Part shown: positions 1 through 12,659 of the stretch, piece after piece | How the letters are laid out: every line of letters begins with the position of its first letter | Position numbering within the stretch: position 1 is the first letter of the stretch | Assembly: GCF_963678975.1 (NCBI RefSeq) | Contig: NC_089278.1 | Coordinates: forward strand, 14,923,959 to 14,987,958 | DNA length: 64,000 bases | Direction: 5' to 3' | Source: Dysidea avara | Lineage: Eukaryota > Porifera > Demospongiae > Dictyoceratida > Dysideidae | The notes under the pieces: model-generated | What the model saw: the letters and a program-made list of their open reading frames with translations, nothing else | The model's database searches: none | What the model was told of the DNA's origin: nothing | Program-made: the position numbers and the translations under genes

Positions 1-1075
1 CCTGTAGAGAGTTCAGTTAGAAAAAGTTACCTTGTAGAGAGTTCAGCTACAAAGAAACCATTCTGTAAAGAGCTCAGCTGCAAACAAATCACCTGTACAG
101 AATTCAGCTACAAACAAATCACCCTGTAGACAGATCAGCTAGAAGAAGTTACCTTGTAGAGAGTTCAGCTACAAACAAATCACCTGTAGAGAGTTCAGCT
201 ACAAAGAAACCACCATGTAGCGAGTTCAGCTAGAAGAAGTTACCTTGTAGAGAGTTCAGCTACAAAGAAACCATCATGAAGAGAGTTCAGCTACAAACAA
301 ATCACCCTGTAGAGAGATCAGATAGAAGAAGTCACCTTGTAGAGAGTTCAGCTACAAAGAAACCACCATATAGAGAGTTCAGCTGCAAACAAATCACCTG
401 TAGAGAGTTCAGCTACAAAGAAACCATCATGAAGAGAGTTCAGCTGCAAACAAATCTCCCTGTAGAGAGTTCAGTTTGAAGAAGTTACCTTGTAGAGAGT
501 TCAGCTACAAAGAAACCATTCTGTAAAGAGCTCAGCTGCAAACAAATCACCTGTATAGAATTCAGCTACAAACAAATCACCCTGTATAGAGATCAGCTAG
601 AAGAAATTACCTTGTAGAGAGTTCAGCTACAGTACAAAGAAACCGAGTTCAGCTGCAAAGAAATCACCCTGTAGAAAATTCTGCCACAAACAAATTGCCC
701 TGTAGAAAGATCAGTTAGAAGAAGTTATCTTGTAGAGAGTTCAGCTATAAAGAAACCACCATGCAGAGAGTTCAGCTAGAAGAAATTACCTTGTAGAGAG
801 TTCAGCTACAAAGAAACCATCATCTAGATAGTTCAGCTGCAAACAATTCACCTGTAGAGAGTTCAGCTACAAACAAATCTCCCTGTAGAGAGATCAGTTA
901 GAAGAAATTACCTTGTAGAGAGTTCAGCTACAAAGAAACCATTCTGTAAAGAGCTCAGCAGCAAAAAAATCACCTGTACAGAATTCAGCTACAAATAAAT
1001 CACCCTGTAGAGAGATCAGCTAGAAGAAGTTACCTTGAAGAGTGTTCAGTTACAAAGAAACCACCATGGACAGTT
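1..1075. repeat. 30-31 bp minisatellite array
   Basis: Over thirty tandem copies of a 30-31 bp unit with the core GTAGAGAGTTCAGCTAC, followed by variable tails such as AAACAAATCACC, AAAGAAACCACC or GAAGAAGTTACC. The tail variants alternate in a partly regular order, so the higher-order unit is about 90-150 bp. The array probably continues left of the window. Short open frames inside it are products of the repeat and not genes. Degenerate units of the same family recur at about 39590-40420. Confidence 0.93.
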
Positions 1076-1248
1076 CTGTAATAAATATGTGTATTATATA
1101 TATCATTTACTGATAAAATCGGAAATATTTAAGGTACATCTGCTTCATCTTTTCTTCTTCCTGTGGTAAAGAAAAAAAGATAGGTTAAAAAAGTCCCAAA
1201 GCAGGCCATAGGCCGGCTTTGGGGTATACAAATACAAAAAGAAGTGAA

Positions 1249-1622
1249 ATCTAATCCAAAACAGCCAAGCTTAAAAAAAGTGTGCGGCCCTCAAAAAGGC
1301 TATGGTGAAAAAAGATGTGAAATCCAAAGTGGCAGCCAAGAATTGGCTGTGATGGTAGGTTAATAGTAAAAATTTTAATAATGACAATTCAGGTGAATTT
1401 TGGTGCCGCTTGGTCAATTGGCACAAAATTCACCTGAATTGTCATTATTAAACTTTTTACCATTAACCTACCATCACAGCCATTTCTTGGCCGCCACCTT
1501 GGATTTCACATCTTTTTTCACCATAGCCTTTTTGAGGGCACCTTGGATTTCACATCTTTTTTCACCATAGCCTTTTTGAGGGCCGCACACTTTTTTTACA
1601 GCTTGGCTGTTTTGAATTAGAT
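1249..1622. mobile_element. Long-hairpin MITE
   Basis: Two arms of about 155-200 bp form a near-perfect inverted repeat around a short centre at about 1405-1424. The arms begin ATCTAAT and end ATTAGAT. The right arm carries a direct duplication of about 46 bp (roughly 1494-1584) that the left arm lacks. No coding capacity. A rearranged relative lies at about 40236-40475. The transposase family is unknown and no target duplication was recognised. Confidence 0.8.
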
Positions 1623-2585
1623 ATGCTTATCTCAAGTCCTTGTGTCTAAATCACTGCATCAATAACACAGACATCTGCACCACTGGGGGGTTCCAATGGT
1701 TCCATGGAACCCCCATCAAATTTTGGGAAGATCAAGTCTTAGCTTTTTTTGATTGAAATATTTAAACTTTTGTACATTGCAGCAAGAGTAAATTTTATTA
1801 TTTACTGTTGATTGCAGTAAAAGCACTATTTTACTTTAACAGTGAAACAAGGTTGAGTAGTATTATTTACCATTACATCTATAGGTGCATATATATGGTG
1901 GAAACTGCATTACGTTTAGTGTTTAATGCTTGTGGAAAGTCACATTTTAGATGTAGCTACTAAGGTTAATAATGCCGAGCCCAAATTACTATATCTTCTA
2001 AAATCCATGGGGGAATGGCACCAGCCTGGATCCCTTGAATGGTATTCATGCCTGTTGTATATGCTACAGAGATAACTTTGGTAGCCAAAATTGTCCCTCC
2101 TACTCTTCGCCCTGCTCCATAATTCTTAAAATTAAAGATTCTAGAATATAGCTGGCTGTAGCTAGTTCTAATACCATGCCTTAGAATGGAACCAGCCTTT
2201 TTAAATAACCTTGTTTTGCCACGTATACCACAGTACATACTTGACATCAGTTCACATGCAGAAGTACATCAGTTGCATTGTCGTACCTGCCCCATGAGTA
2301 CTGGACCACCTCCTTGGGATAACCCTGTATCATGTCTAAGATGTATTGAGGTAAAGGTGTGAGTATTCACCCACATGAGACTTGGACAACTGGCTTCCCC
2401 CAAGTAACCCTGAAGTCCTCATTGGGCCAGATCCAAAGAAATGTGAGCAAATTTGCTCTGAAATTTGCAGTTTATAGCTCCTTGTTCAAGGAAACAAAAA
2501 TAACAGCAGCTAAACATATAATGTGAGTGCCATGCTGAGGACCATGAAAGGAATAAGGCTACATACATACATACACATGCACAAA

Positions 2586-3582
2586 CAGGGGCATAGCCAG
2601 ACTTTTGGTGATGCCAAGGCCTAGCTGTAAGCTAAAGACCAAAAAAAGTCTAGTGGAATGTTTTTGGGGGAAGGCCTGGGTGCTTCCCCCTAGACCACAT
2701 CTGAACGAAAATCATGCATACACAAAATGTGCCCTTAGGCAGTAACATTAAAAGGTGCTGTTTGTGCATCTAGCTAGCTAAAACCTACATACTGCTGCTT
2801 ATGCAGCTTATAGAAACTATAAACCTATTGTAGCTAATCTTCACTTCCAGACAGCCAACTTCAAATTTTCTAGCACATGGGAACCCTCCACACTTGAGTC
2901 ACTTAGTTAGCAATACTTCCTTCCGGGTATACATTATTCTCTGTCGGCCCTCCTGTTGATGGTCAGTAACTTTAGGCTTGCTGCAGTGGCTTGTACTCCA
3001 ATGTATTTGAGACATCAGGTGCCCACAACATGTGACAAATAAACAAACCATTCATCAGATAAATATACATCGACTATTCATCACCTGACACATGTATAAC
3101 ATGACCACTCAAGTTTATCGCAGCTGCTGCCTTGTAATACGTCTGCCTCAACCAACTCTTTCACCATTTCCACCATGCATCACATGCACTACTGATCATG
3201 TGATGCAATAGATCTCGATGATTTGCAATAGTTCAGTATTAATGCAATGCAACCCTCGAGAGTAATACAGAGGAGCGCTAGTGTGCAAGTAGCTACCGGA
3301 GAGCTCCAGGGCTGTAAAATTTGATGTGATTTTTAGTTTTAAAATATTCTGTCTCTGAAAGGGGGAGGGGTTCATCTGAACCCCCCCTCCCTTCCTGGCT
3401 ACACCCTTGATCTCCCCTCCACCAACTAAACCTCCTTATTTATAACTACATATGTAGCTTGCTACACTGCTTCTCTGAATACTGAGACTGATTTATCTCA
3501 ATTTGACGGCTCTATTAGAGTATCTCGAATTATTGATGCTTGGGCCTGGGCCCGGGTGGCCCTGGTTCTGGCTTTGCCCCTG
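2586..3582. mobile_element. hAT-like non-autonomous element, ~1 kb
   Basis: Ends are CAGGGGCATAGCCAGAC on the left and the reverse complement of CAGGGGCAAAGCCAGAAC on the right. Flanks TGCACAAA and AGCACAAA match at 7 of 8 bases, as an 8 bp target duplication. CAG...CTG termini plus 8 bp duplications are typical of hAT elements. No transposase frame is present. It holds a G/C-run palindrome near 3360-3400 and one copy of the dispersed CTCTATTAGAG motif near 3510. Confidence 0.75.
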
Positions 3583-3717
3583 AGCACAAACAGTATGTGC
3601 AAGCTACACACACATGCACACACTACACCCAACCTATACCTACTAGCTTATGGTTCAGTGTGAATGAATCATAAAAGTAAGTGACATGAAGGGTCAGCTG
3701 TGAGTGGTACAATTATC

Positions 3718-3898
3718 ATATAGCCCGAAAATTTGGCGGGAAGAAACTTTGGAAATTTTGCTGCAATAAGATTTTGGTGAGAAAAAAGTTTAGAAATTAG
3801 TAGAGCAAATACAGATTTGTATTGGACAAACTATTTGACAGATTTTGGTTTGATGAAATACTGCACTTGCCAAATTCACCAAACTTTCCGGCTATGTG
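3718..3898. repeat. Short inverted-repeat element
   Basis: Imperfect inverted ends (ATATAGCCCGAAAATTTGG on the left, TTTCCGGCTATGTG on the right) enclose a run rich in TTTGG and CCAAA words. Similar sequence with 'gccaaattcaccaaa'-type words occurs near 9270-9340, 22690-22760 and 37972-38090, which suggests a dispersed family. No target duplication was identified. Confidence 0.4.
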
Positions 3899-4051
3899 AT
3901 ACCTCACAGTGATTTGTAGTATGGTATTAGTGCCTCAAAATCAGCTAGCATTATTTTACACTATGGTGTAACATGGTCATTTAAATCTTTGATGCACAAT
4001 ACAAATTATTCATAGAAGAGATTGACATAATAGCATTTGTGTTGTGTATAG

Positions 4052-7000
4052 GTGTGTCCGTTACTACATCACCAACAGAGAACAAGGTGATGCAATCCCA
4101 CCACAATGTCCTCCATTACCCACTCCAGTTGGTCAGTGTGACTGTCCTGATCCTGAACATGTGAAAACTGCTGTGAGTTGATTATGTTACTTATTGTTGA
4201 AATCTAATGAATGGACACAAATAAAGGTTAACTAACAACACAATACATTGCAGTAATTTCTTTGTTTAATAAAGCAAAGTTCTACTGGCATAGGTGGATC
4301 TGCCCCCCCCTTGGACTTACAGAACTATTTTGACATGAAAACAAGCTGGGAATTATTCACACTGTATTGAGTTCAATGGGCAAATAGAAGACAGCAGTTA
4401 TAAATGCATTGGGGCAAATAAGTTGTGAAAATATCAAGGTACTCTAATAGAGCAGTCACTACTTCAATATAATAGTCACAATTATCAATTGATAATTATA
4501 ACAATTACACTTTACCATAAAAATTTTTATCTCAGATAGACTAACTAATTTTTTAATACATGCTTTGCAAAGCTTTCACTTTGTTAAATAACCATCAAAA
4601 AAATACTCAAACCGCAGAAGTAACCAACTAGAGTCTATTCCCTTCACTCATACAGCTATAACACAACCAAAGTTATGCAAATGAATATAACTTGCGTACT
4701 AAAAGTTCCATTCTTCTTCTTTGAAACACTGTTTATCCTAAAACTCCTTGCCCCCCCCCCCCCCCCTCCGAACAGTGTCTGCCTATGCCTGCTGGTTGAT
4801 ATAGCAAGAATAATAATACCAACTAGGTGAACCCGCACAAAATGTGTGTGATACTAAGACAATAATTATGTGCACATCATCACATACCAACAAAGACATG
4901 ATTACGCATAGCTACTAATAATGTGCACACATAATTTCTTCAATTGTGTGTGCATCAACAAAGAGTGACTGATGTCATAGTTCATGTAATGTAGGTTGGC
5001 CTTAATTGTGCACTGGAATTTCTGCACATCTGTGTAGTACTCATGCAGATGGCTTATCAAGATACATGTGTACACAGTCCTCATGAAGGTGGCATATCAA
5101 GATGCATGTGTCCCATTAACCATGCACATACACAAAAGAGATTAGCTTTTGAGTGGCAGACAAATGCCACAATTGGAATGTACTCTACTTCATTTGGATG
5201 ATGTTGCATGAACTAACAAAGTGTCTGAGTGTGGTATGAGGATCAATAGTTGGTGCATCACCACAATGACCAATTCAACTTGTGTTGTACATACAGTGGT
5301 TTATATTTTAGTCAGATTGTGTTGTTAGAGTAACTGAATTGGAGTTCCATTCATTGATATAGCAAGAATAGTAATACCAATGACTCTTTGCAATGTGCTC
5401 TGGTGAGCTCTTAGTTTCCCAATCCTCGCATATCTGTTAAAGGAGAATGGCTATGGGGGGCTAACATCAGGGACGGTGGAGAAGGGAGGCATATAGGAGG
5501 GCTGTGTAACCTCTGTCAAAGAGATCATGGAGGGGCTTAGCCCCTCTAAAATTATCTCTAGCTGTAATATTGTGCTGATTGTATTATACCAAATAGGTAA
5601 ATGCTTAGCTACCTACAATTCCAGTGAAGCAACTATAAATGCATTAAGATCAACGTACCCTAATGTACCCTAATTAATAGAGTAGTGAGTCAAAATTTTC
5701 CTTTTCCTGTAGGGAGGGGGGGGGGGGGGGGGGGGGGGGCATGTTCCCAGACCCCTAACATTGGTCAACTGGATACTAATATGTCTCAAGATTGAGATAA
5801 CCTAATAGAGCAGTCACCCTAATACAACATTCCTTAGTATTCTGATAAACTGCTACGATCACTCTCAGATTCACCATGCCCCAAGACCCCCTATATAGAT
5901 TGGCATGCTTTGCATCACACTACTAAGCCATGGATAAGTAGAATTCTAGGAAGCAGAAACAAAGATGGGAATGGGAACAACCAACAAAAAATGTCTGATA
6001 AAGGTCAATATGTTAATATATACGGGTTGAATACTACAGCACAATTTTTTTGCAGGATTGTGGGATCCTTCCACTACAATGATCAAAACACTCTAAAAGA
6101 GCATGCAGTCACCTGCATTTAAACACTCTAACAGAACGGTCAACAATGTTTTGTTAACTATCCCACTAGGGACTTGCATTGAAAACCTGTGAACTATACA
6201 TAGCTGGCCAAGATGAGGTATATAAACTAAGTCACCAAAACTGAATGTTGCTTACTGCTTTGAAACAAGGCATCAACTAGAATACAAGATCTCATTTAAC
6301 TAATGGTAACTGTATGTGTTATAATAATAACACTGTAAAGTACATTAGTGTTATTGCATAGCGTGTACCATAAAGACTACTCATGTACCACATCATAGGG
6401 TAATGATGTAATACTGGATGAGCTCAACATTGAGGTGCAAGTGTACAACCAATATGTGAATGTGTCAGTTAATGCAGTGGTGTTTAATCCTCATGATGGA
6501 GTACAATTGGCTGATTTTGCTCTTACATTACCTGACCAAGCTTTTATCTCTTATTTTCACATGTAAGTTACTGTAACTGTATATATAGCCTTGAAGTTGT
6601 ATCAAAAACCTCAATAGCTACATGGTTTTCATACCTGCTTGTAAATGTAAACATATTATCTTTTCAGTGATGTTAATGATGAAATACTAGTAGCTGATAT
6701 TGAACCAAAGAAAAAGGCTGAGAGAAAGTTTACCAATGCTGTAAGAAGGGGTCAAACTGCAGCAACTGTGGAAGCAAGGTGGGTAGCATGACAGATGTGT
6801 CACACTAGACTAATAGTGTCATTTCAGGGGTAAGAACGAGTTCAGTGTTAGTGTAGCTGTGTCGAGAAACTGTCGAATGAGATTCCAGATGCATTATGAG
6901 TACCTAGTGGAGAGGAGCATCGGGCAATTCAGGATACCCATTCAAGTGACCCCCAGTATTCCAGCACTAACCAGGAGACTTAAGGTATACATTAATGACA

Positions 7001-10000
7001 ATAAACTGATATCTTGTGTTAAGCCAGAGCCTGGTAGTGACTATGATGATGTGGCATTTGATATGATAAATAGTAATGAAGCTGAGCTGGAGACAGAATT
7101 GTCATTGAAACAAATCAGAGAATTTGTCATCACTTACAAAGTTGACACTGATAGTAAGAGGCCGGGTACCACACTGGTTGACAGAAAAGGATATATGTTT
7201 GTGTCTTACACTCTACCCAACTCTGATTGTCGTGCAATTCAAGAAGATAACAGTACTTGTCCTGTAGGAACAGTTGATGAACCAAATAATAATAATAGGA
7301 GGTTATCTACTCCTCCCAAGGAGCCATTCAAGCTGTGTATATTATTTGTAGTGGATGTATCGGGATCTATGAGTGGAGATAAGATCAATCAGGCCAAGAA
7401 ATCACTTCTTCATATCATTGAGAAACTATCAGATAAAGATCGTATTGGAATTATTTTATTCTCTACTGAAGTACAAAAAGAGACAAATGGCCTTGTCAAA
7501 GTAGGTCGTAAAAGGGATAAACTCAATGAAATAGTAAATAACATTAGAGCTAGAGGATTAACTAACTTTGATGGTGCATTACAAGATGGTATGGATGTGA
7601 TGGAGAAGTTTGTGAATAAATCTGACACTGATTGTGTCCACCTTATGGTGGCACTTACCGATGGTACACCTACCAGTGGGCATACTACAAATCCTAGCCA
7701 GATTGCTATAAGGTTTAAAAATAGAGTTCAACATTTTTCTAAAGTAACAAAAAAGACATTTTACCCATACTTTCTAGGGTTTGGTTCTAATAATGAATTG
7801 GATTTTGACTTGTTGCAGAAACTAGCTGTTGACAATCAAGGATTTGCTCGTCGTATTTACAAAGGCAATGATGTTGAGAAGCAATTGATAGACTTTTTCA
7901 AAGAAATAGCTTGTCCAGTGCTTTGCTCCATGCAGTTAAAATTTCAAAAACCAGGTTTAGTGAAGAATGTGACACAAACTGATTTTACTGGATGTTTCTT
8001 TGACGGGTCTCAACTGTTAGTAGCAGGACGTATCAACCGTGCTCTGAGACGAGGATCACATGTAACACTACGTGGCTCATCAACTAGTGGTAACAAGGAA
8101 CTGAGGTCTAATCGTATTATAAATCTGGATAGCGCTGATGGGACTAGCTTGGTGGAACGCACCTGGGCTTATTTACAGATAAAACAATCATTGGAAGAAG
8201 TAAAGAAGCTATCTGGAGAAGAAAAGAAAGCATTAGAGAATAAAATTTTACAGTTATCCTTACAGTACAAGTTTGTAACACGTTTGACATCCCTGGTGGT
8301 GGTGAAGCCATGTGAGAACCGTACTCTAGGTAATCTGGAGTCAGTGGATGATAGAGGACATACAGATGGGGTTAGTTGTAATGATTAAGTGAACAGTACA
8401 GTATTCACCTTCAAGGTTCCTATAGGTTAGGCTTTACCCTTGCTGATAGACTGCTGGATAGCGCACCAAAGTGTTCAATTCTTGTAACGGTGTTTTGTCT
8501 TTTATCCACTAAGTTTCTTCTTAGAAATATTTTTTAACTCATGTGAAAACAACCTGACCAAAAATAGCATGTTCACAAAAAAGAAGTAGCTGGTAATTAG
8601 CTACACCTACAAAACCAAATAAAAAGTGAAGAAATTATTACTTTGATTCTTATACTGCCGTATACATACAAAATTTTGAAATATGTAATTTTTTTTGCAG
8701 ATTTCACAGTTTCCACAAAATTTTCATCCTCAAAAATTAATGATTATCAGGGTTAGCTCTATACTGCTTAATAGGTAACCTCAGTGAAGAAAGAGTGATC
8801 CTTGAAAATAAAACTGCGAAAATCCTGAAATTAGTTGATCCATAAAAATTACGTATCTCAAAAATTTGTATGTGTACAGTAGTGGAGAGGAAACTTTTAT
8901 AGATTTTATATCATCCAAAAATTTGAGGGGGGTTTTTTGCTTCTTCATGATCTTTTACACATTTGCTATATATGGTATTTCCCTAAATCCAGTTTCCTCC
9001 CTAACCTTTTCATTGAACTGCTGTTGGCTAATTACTTGGCCACTTTTTTGCACTGGCAGCTAATTTTATAAGTGCACCTGACAAAATAGTGATCAAGTGA
9101 CTAGCGATGACTCTTAGAGAAGTTGTCATCAAGCCAAAGGTAGATCATTTTAAGATGGGACCAAAATTGTCAATTTTCACTGCTCAAAGTTGTATAATGA
9201 CAAAAGTTTGGCACAAAGTAAGTGTGGCAAATCAGCATGTAAAGTAGTTTGGCCAACTAAAGTATTGGGTGAATTTACCATAAGCCATGCAATAATACAC
9301 CATGAAGTTTGACAAATTTGCCAAATTCGTTAAAATTTATAAGTAGTACTGCCAAGCTTCTGTCGTAAACAGTAAAACAATTAATTTGGTTGCTCCTAAT
9401 ACATCAGCTCTTTTAGTTTAGACACTCATACTTTTGTAGCATGTTTTATATACCCAAATCAGACACTAAGTTAATTACTTACCATTTGTGTATTTTCTAT
9501 ATAGAATGGTCGAGTGGTTCCGTCTAGACCACCTGGAGGTATGTAATTCTGAATGACTGCCTTCACAACCTATAACAGACTTTGCTATATAATATTATTA
9601 ATTATAATGTGCATGACCAGGTCTGAGAAAACTAGTCTTAATGCCTTTTCCTGAAATGATGGTTGTTTAAACGGTTGTAGGTGACCAAATAACAATGATT
9701 GAGCTCATCAGTATGGGCACATTTTACAATGCTATAGTTCACCTTCCAGGGCATGTAGCCAACAATTGAATTTTGAGGTGAAGTTACAGACTAGTAAGGG
9801 CTCAAAACCAGCTAAAATAAGGCTTTTAAACTCCAGGCCTCTATATCACAAGTTCTAGAGCTTACCAGACCACCGGACTCTGTTAGTTGAGCATGTTGAT
9901 ATGTTTGTTGTGAAAAACAAACCTTACCAAAACCATTTTTCTCAGACTTGATCACAAGACTTGGTGTGTAGTTACCTAGTCAGGTGGCTAATATTCTGTA

Positions 10001-11937
10001 CACGATAGTGACACTTGTACTGCTGTTAGACTGTACTGTTTTCATTGTCAGGAGTGACCAGTGATCCTCACTTCCTAGTGGAGACACTATCTGGTGACTG
10101 GCTGTGCTATACCTTAAAAGGAATGGAGGGAGAAGTGTATAATTTGTTAACTGATGTAGAGTATTCTATTAATGGACTGTTGATTGGTACAGTGTTCAAA
10201 GGATCTGACCAAACCTACTTTGGTTCCATCTCGATCAGTCACCAGAGTTGTGAAACTGGAGTGGTGACCAAATTCCTGATCACTGCAGATAATGGAGTGG
10301 CTGTTATAGGTCTGTTTAACGTTAAACTGAACAAATGAGAACTACATAGAAATTTTGAAACAATAATGAAGTAGGGATTAAATGTGGCTTTATGTGTAAA
10401 ACTCTTGTTAGCTATATTGCTGTTTCTAGATTCTATTTTAAATTCATCATTGGTGAAGTTATGTATATCACCAGACAGGCCATAGAGAGTAACTAAGCCA
10501 AGCCAAGTTTATTATATTTTTGGATTTAAGCGCTTAATTATACGCAACCAAAACTACCAAGGATATGTTGAGATTGGTTTCTGGTTGGTAGTTTTTGGTG
10601 GTTGGTAACCAACCTCAAGTACTACAATTCTTAGTGAATGTTATGTGGTCCCCCACAGGTGAGGGTAGTGTGTCATGGAATAATGAGGGCAGCTTTACCA
10701 CACAAGATGGAACATTTGTGGTCACCATGAACCAGACACTAGTACAGATCACTAATGTTGTGGGAGACACTGTCCAGTTTGCTGTACTGAGATCACAACT
10801 CAACTGTACCAAATATTCCGTCTGTCCTAGGAAGCATTATCTTGGCTTCTATGTACCTGTCACAGTTGGACTATCCAGCAAGACTCATGGAATGATTGGT
10901 ATGGACTATATAATATTATGTTTGTATATATCATAACGATGAGTATATGCATATTTTTAAATGGAAATGGCTGTTTAAACCATTAGAAAATGGTATGCAT
11001 GAAATCCTTTGATCTTTGGGAGATAATGAGGCCTTTAAAATCACTAAGAGACCTCTGGAGAGGTTCCCTGATGTGTTGAGTAGCGTTGCAGATCTCACAG
11101 CAGATCAGTGAGCTTCCTTTTATAAATAAAATGTGAAAAGTGATTGTGGGTTTACATTTTGTGCAAGATATGATGTTATACTCAACCCACGATCAATCCA
11201 TCCATCTACTAGTATAAATACACCCACACCATTTTCTAAGTCAGTTAGAGACCACTCACTCAGATCTTCGTAGCTTTAAAAGAGGCTATGCCCATATTTC
11301 CTGCTAATAAGCCTTTGAATTTTAGAACTCAATTAGGTGGTTCATTGATAGTGATGAAGATACATGGTACTGCCAAGCATCCCAGGAGCCCTGCACCATG
11401 GTGACCGTGGTAAAAGCAGATCTCCAAGCACCACTATTGTATAACGATAACTGTAAGCAAGCATCCAGACAAAAACCTCGGCTTTTTAAATCACAAAGAT
11501 CCTTGTAGTAGGCCTCAAACTATTATGTAGTTAGTACTGTGCTGATTAAAATACTGTCAGGCAGAATACCAGGAGATACAATTCTCTTATGCTTACTCCT
11601 GTAGACTGGCACAGTACAATACAACTGTAATCTCAGTAGTTTAATGATATAGTTTTGTGTACGTAATTGACCATTTTTTCTCACACTATTGTTTGTCTTG
11701 ATGTTAGGTCAGTTTCTGAGGCAGCCTACACAAAGTGATGGTGTACACATGTCAGTTGGTGGTAGAAAACTTCCAGTGAAGCCATTTGAACGTCTTAATG
11801 GCTTGTCAGGTAATTATCAGAAGTGTTGGTCCACTGATGAATATGGGATGAAATTTTTGGATGGCACTGCTGATGACTATCTTGTCAAGGAATTATTTGA
11901 TAGTCAGTTTGTGTACTCCAAATACCACTGCAATTAA
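4052..11937 (+). CDS. Inter-alpha-trypsin inhibitor heavy-chain-like protein (VIT + VWA + ITIH C-terminal domain)
   Basis: Exons read by eye: 4052-4172, 6399-6562, 6668-6778, 6828-8370, 9505-9538, 10052-10309, 10659-10898, 11708-11937 (stop TAA). Joined, they stay in frame for 899 residues. The first exon, with the expected signal peptide, was not found. VIT domain: about 40-180. VWA domain starts near residue 300 with MIDAS motif DVSGSMSG, then TNFDGAL and ALTDGTPTSG. The last four exons form the ITIH C-terminal domain (SDPHF, GLLIG, HYLGFYV, KTHGMIG). A frame running to a TAA at 8388 passes the donor GTTAGT at 8371; splicing there leads in phase into NGRVVPSRPPGG and the ITIH domain, so 8388 is probably not the real end. 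In vertebrates such proteins are secreted and bind hyaluronan or matrix proteins; the role here is inferred. Confidence 0.85.
4173..6398. other. Large intron of the ITIH-like gene
   Basis: This 2.2 kb is bounded by a GTGAGT donor and a CATAG acceptor that keep the frame. It contains a C-run near 4748-4766, a G-run near 5712-5739, and two or three copies of the dispersed motif around CTCTAATAGAG (about 4440, 5800 and 6115). A 70-codon open frame at 5910-6122 shows no splice context or domain and is judged non-coding. Confidence 0.6.
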
Positions 11938-12659
11938 ATCTACTGTTTATCATCAGTACTCTGACATTTACTAGTTTAGGTGAACACATTATATGTGTAT
12001 TTCTTTTTGCATTTTTCTGCTAATAATATTTCAACCACAACATCCATCAATTTACAGACCTTTGCATGCACTGCTACTGTAGTACTTTCCTTTAATGCGC
12101 AACAGTTTATTGTGGTGGTTTAACTTGATTTTGGTACTCATGAAAATTTATTATTTTTCAATCTAGAAAAGAAGTGGGTTGGTCAGAGCCATGAAAACAA
12201 CTAAATAGGATGACATAGTCTACACCTAATGATTACTTTTACTGCAAAATCCATCGACTTAGTGACAGATTGATAATTTAATGTGCTCACCTGTAAAGGG
12301 AGAAATTACAGAGCAGCTTGGTATGACTTATACCAGCTTATAAGTGCCAAAGCCACCTTTGGTCCTTATAAGCATATACAAGAAAGACTGAACAGGATAA
12401 CTTCAAGGCAGTTTAGCATACATAGTCTCTGCATGTGTGAAGTAATTTTACTTTAACATTTACACAATATGCAATTGGCTTAAAATATTATTTAGTAGTT
12501 CATGAAAAGCAACAAAAAAGTGTAGGAGGTGGAAAGGAATTATTACTGAACAGTAGAAGGTAAGTTGTTCCCATACTTTTAAAGAAGTCACATACACAAA
12601 ATGCTATAAACAGTAGCCTTAAAAAATAAACAACACAATAGTAAGCAGAAAGTCATGAC
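11938..12659. other. Intergenic DNA between the ITIH-like 3' end and P450 fragment
   Basis: No gene recognised. The sequence is duplicated at 25352-26076 with small indels. The two genes here converge tail to tail, so both 3' UTRs and polyadenylation sites should fall in this interval. Confidence 0.5.

Larger units (their letters stand above)
1623..4051. other. Non-coding stretch upstream of the ITIH-like gene
   Basis: No convincing exon was found here. The first exon of the ITIH-like gene (signal peptide) could lie here or further left, but no ATG with a hydrophobic run and a good donor was recognised. The largest recognisable content is the TIR element at 2586-3582. A minus-strand open frame at 1966-2247 (93 codons) has no recognised domain and no neighbouring exon. 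Confidence 0.5.

Noticed and set aside
276-479. 67-codon open frame
   Set aside because: It lies wholly within the minisatellite and its peptide simply repeats the unit.
1-1075. CRISPR-like array of ~30 bp repeats
   Set aside because: Units are adjacent and degenerate with no unique spacers, and the context is an animal genome. It is a minisatellite.
1966-2247. 93-codon minus-strand open frame that reads somewhat like protein
   Set aside because: No domain, splice context or neighbouring exon was recognised; it may be a decayed piece but cannot be supported as a gene.
8866-9063. Open frame in the ITIH-like intron, also present at 22275-22472
   Set aside because: Its conservation is explained by the block duplication; no splice signals in phase with neighbouring exons.
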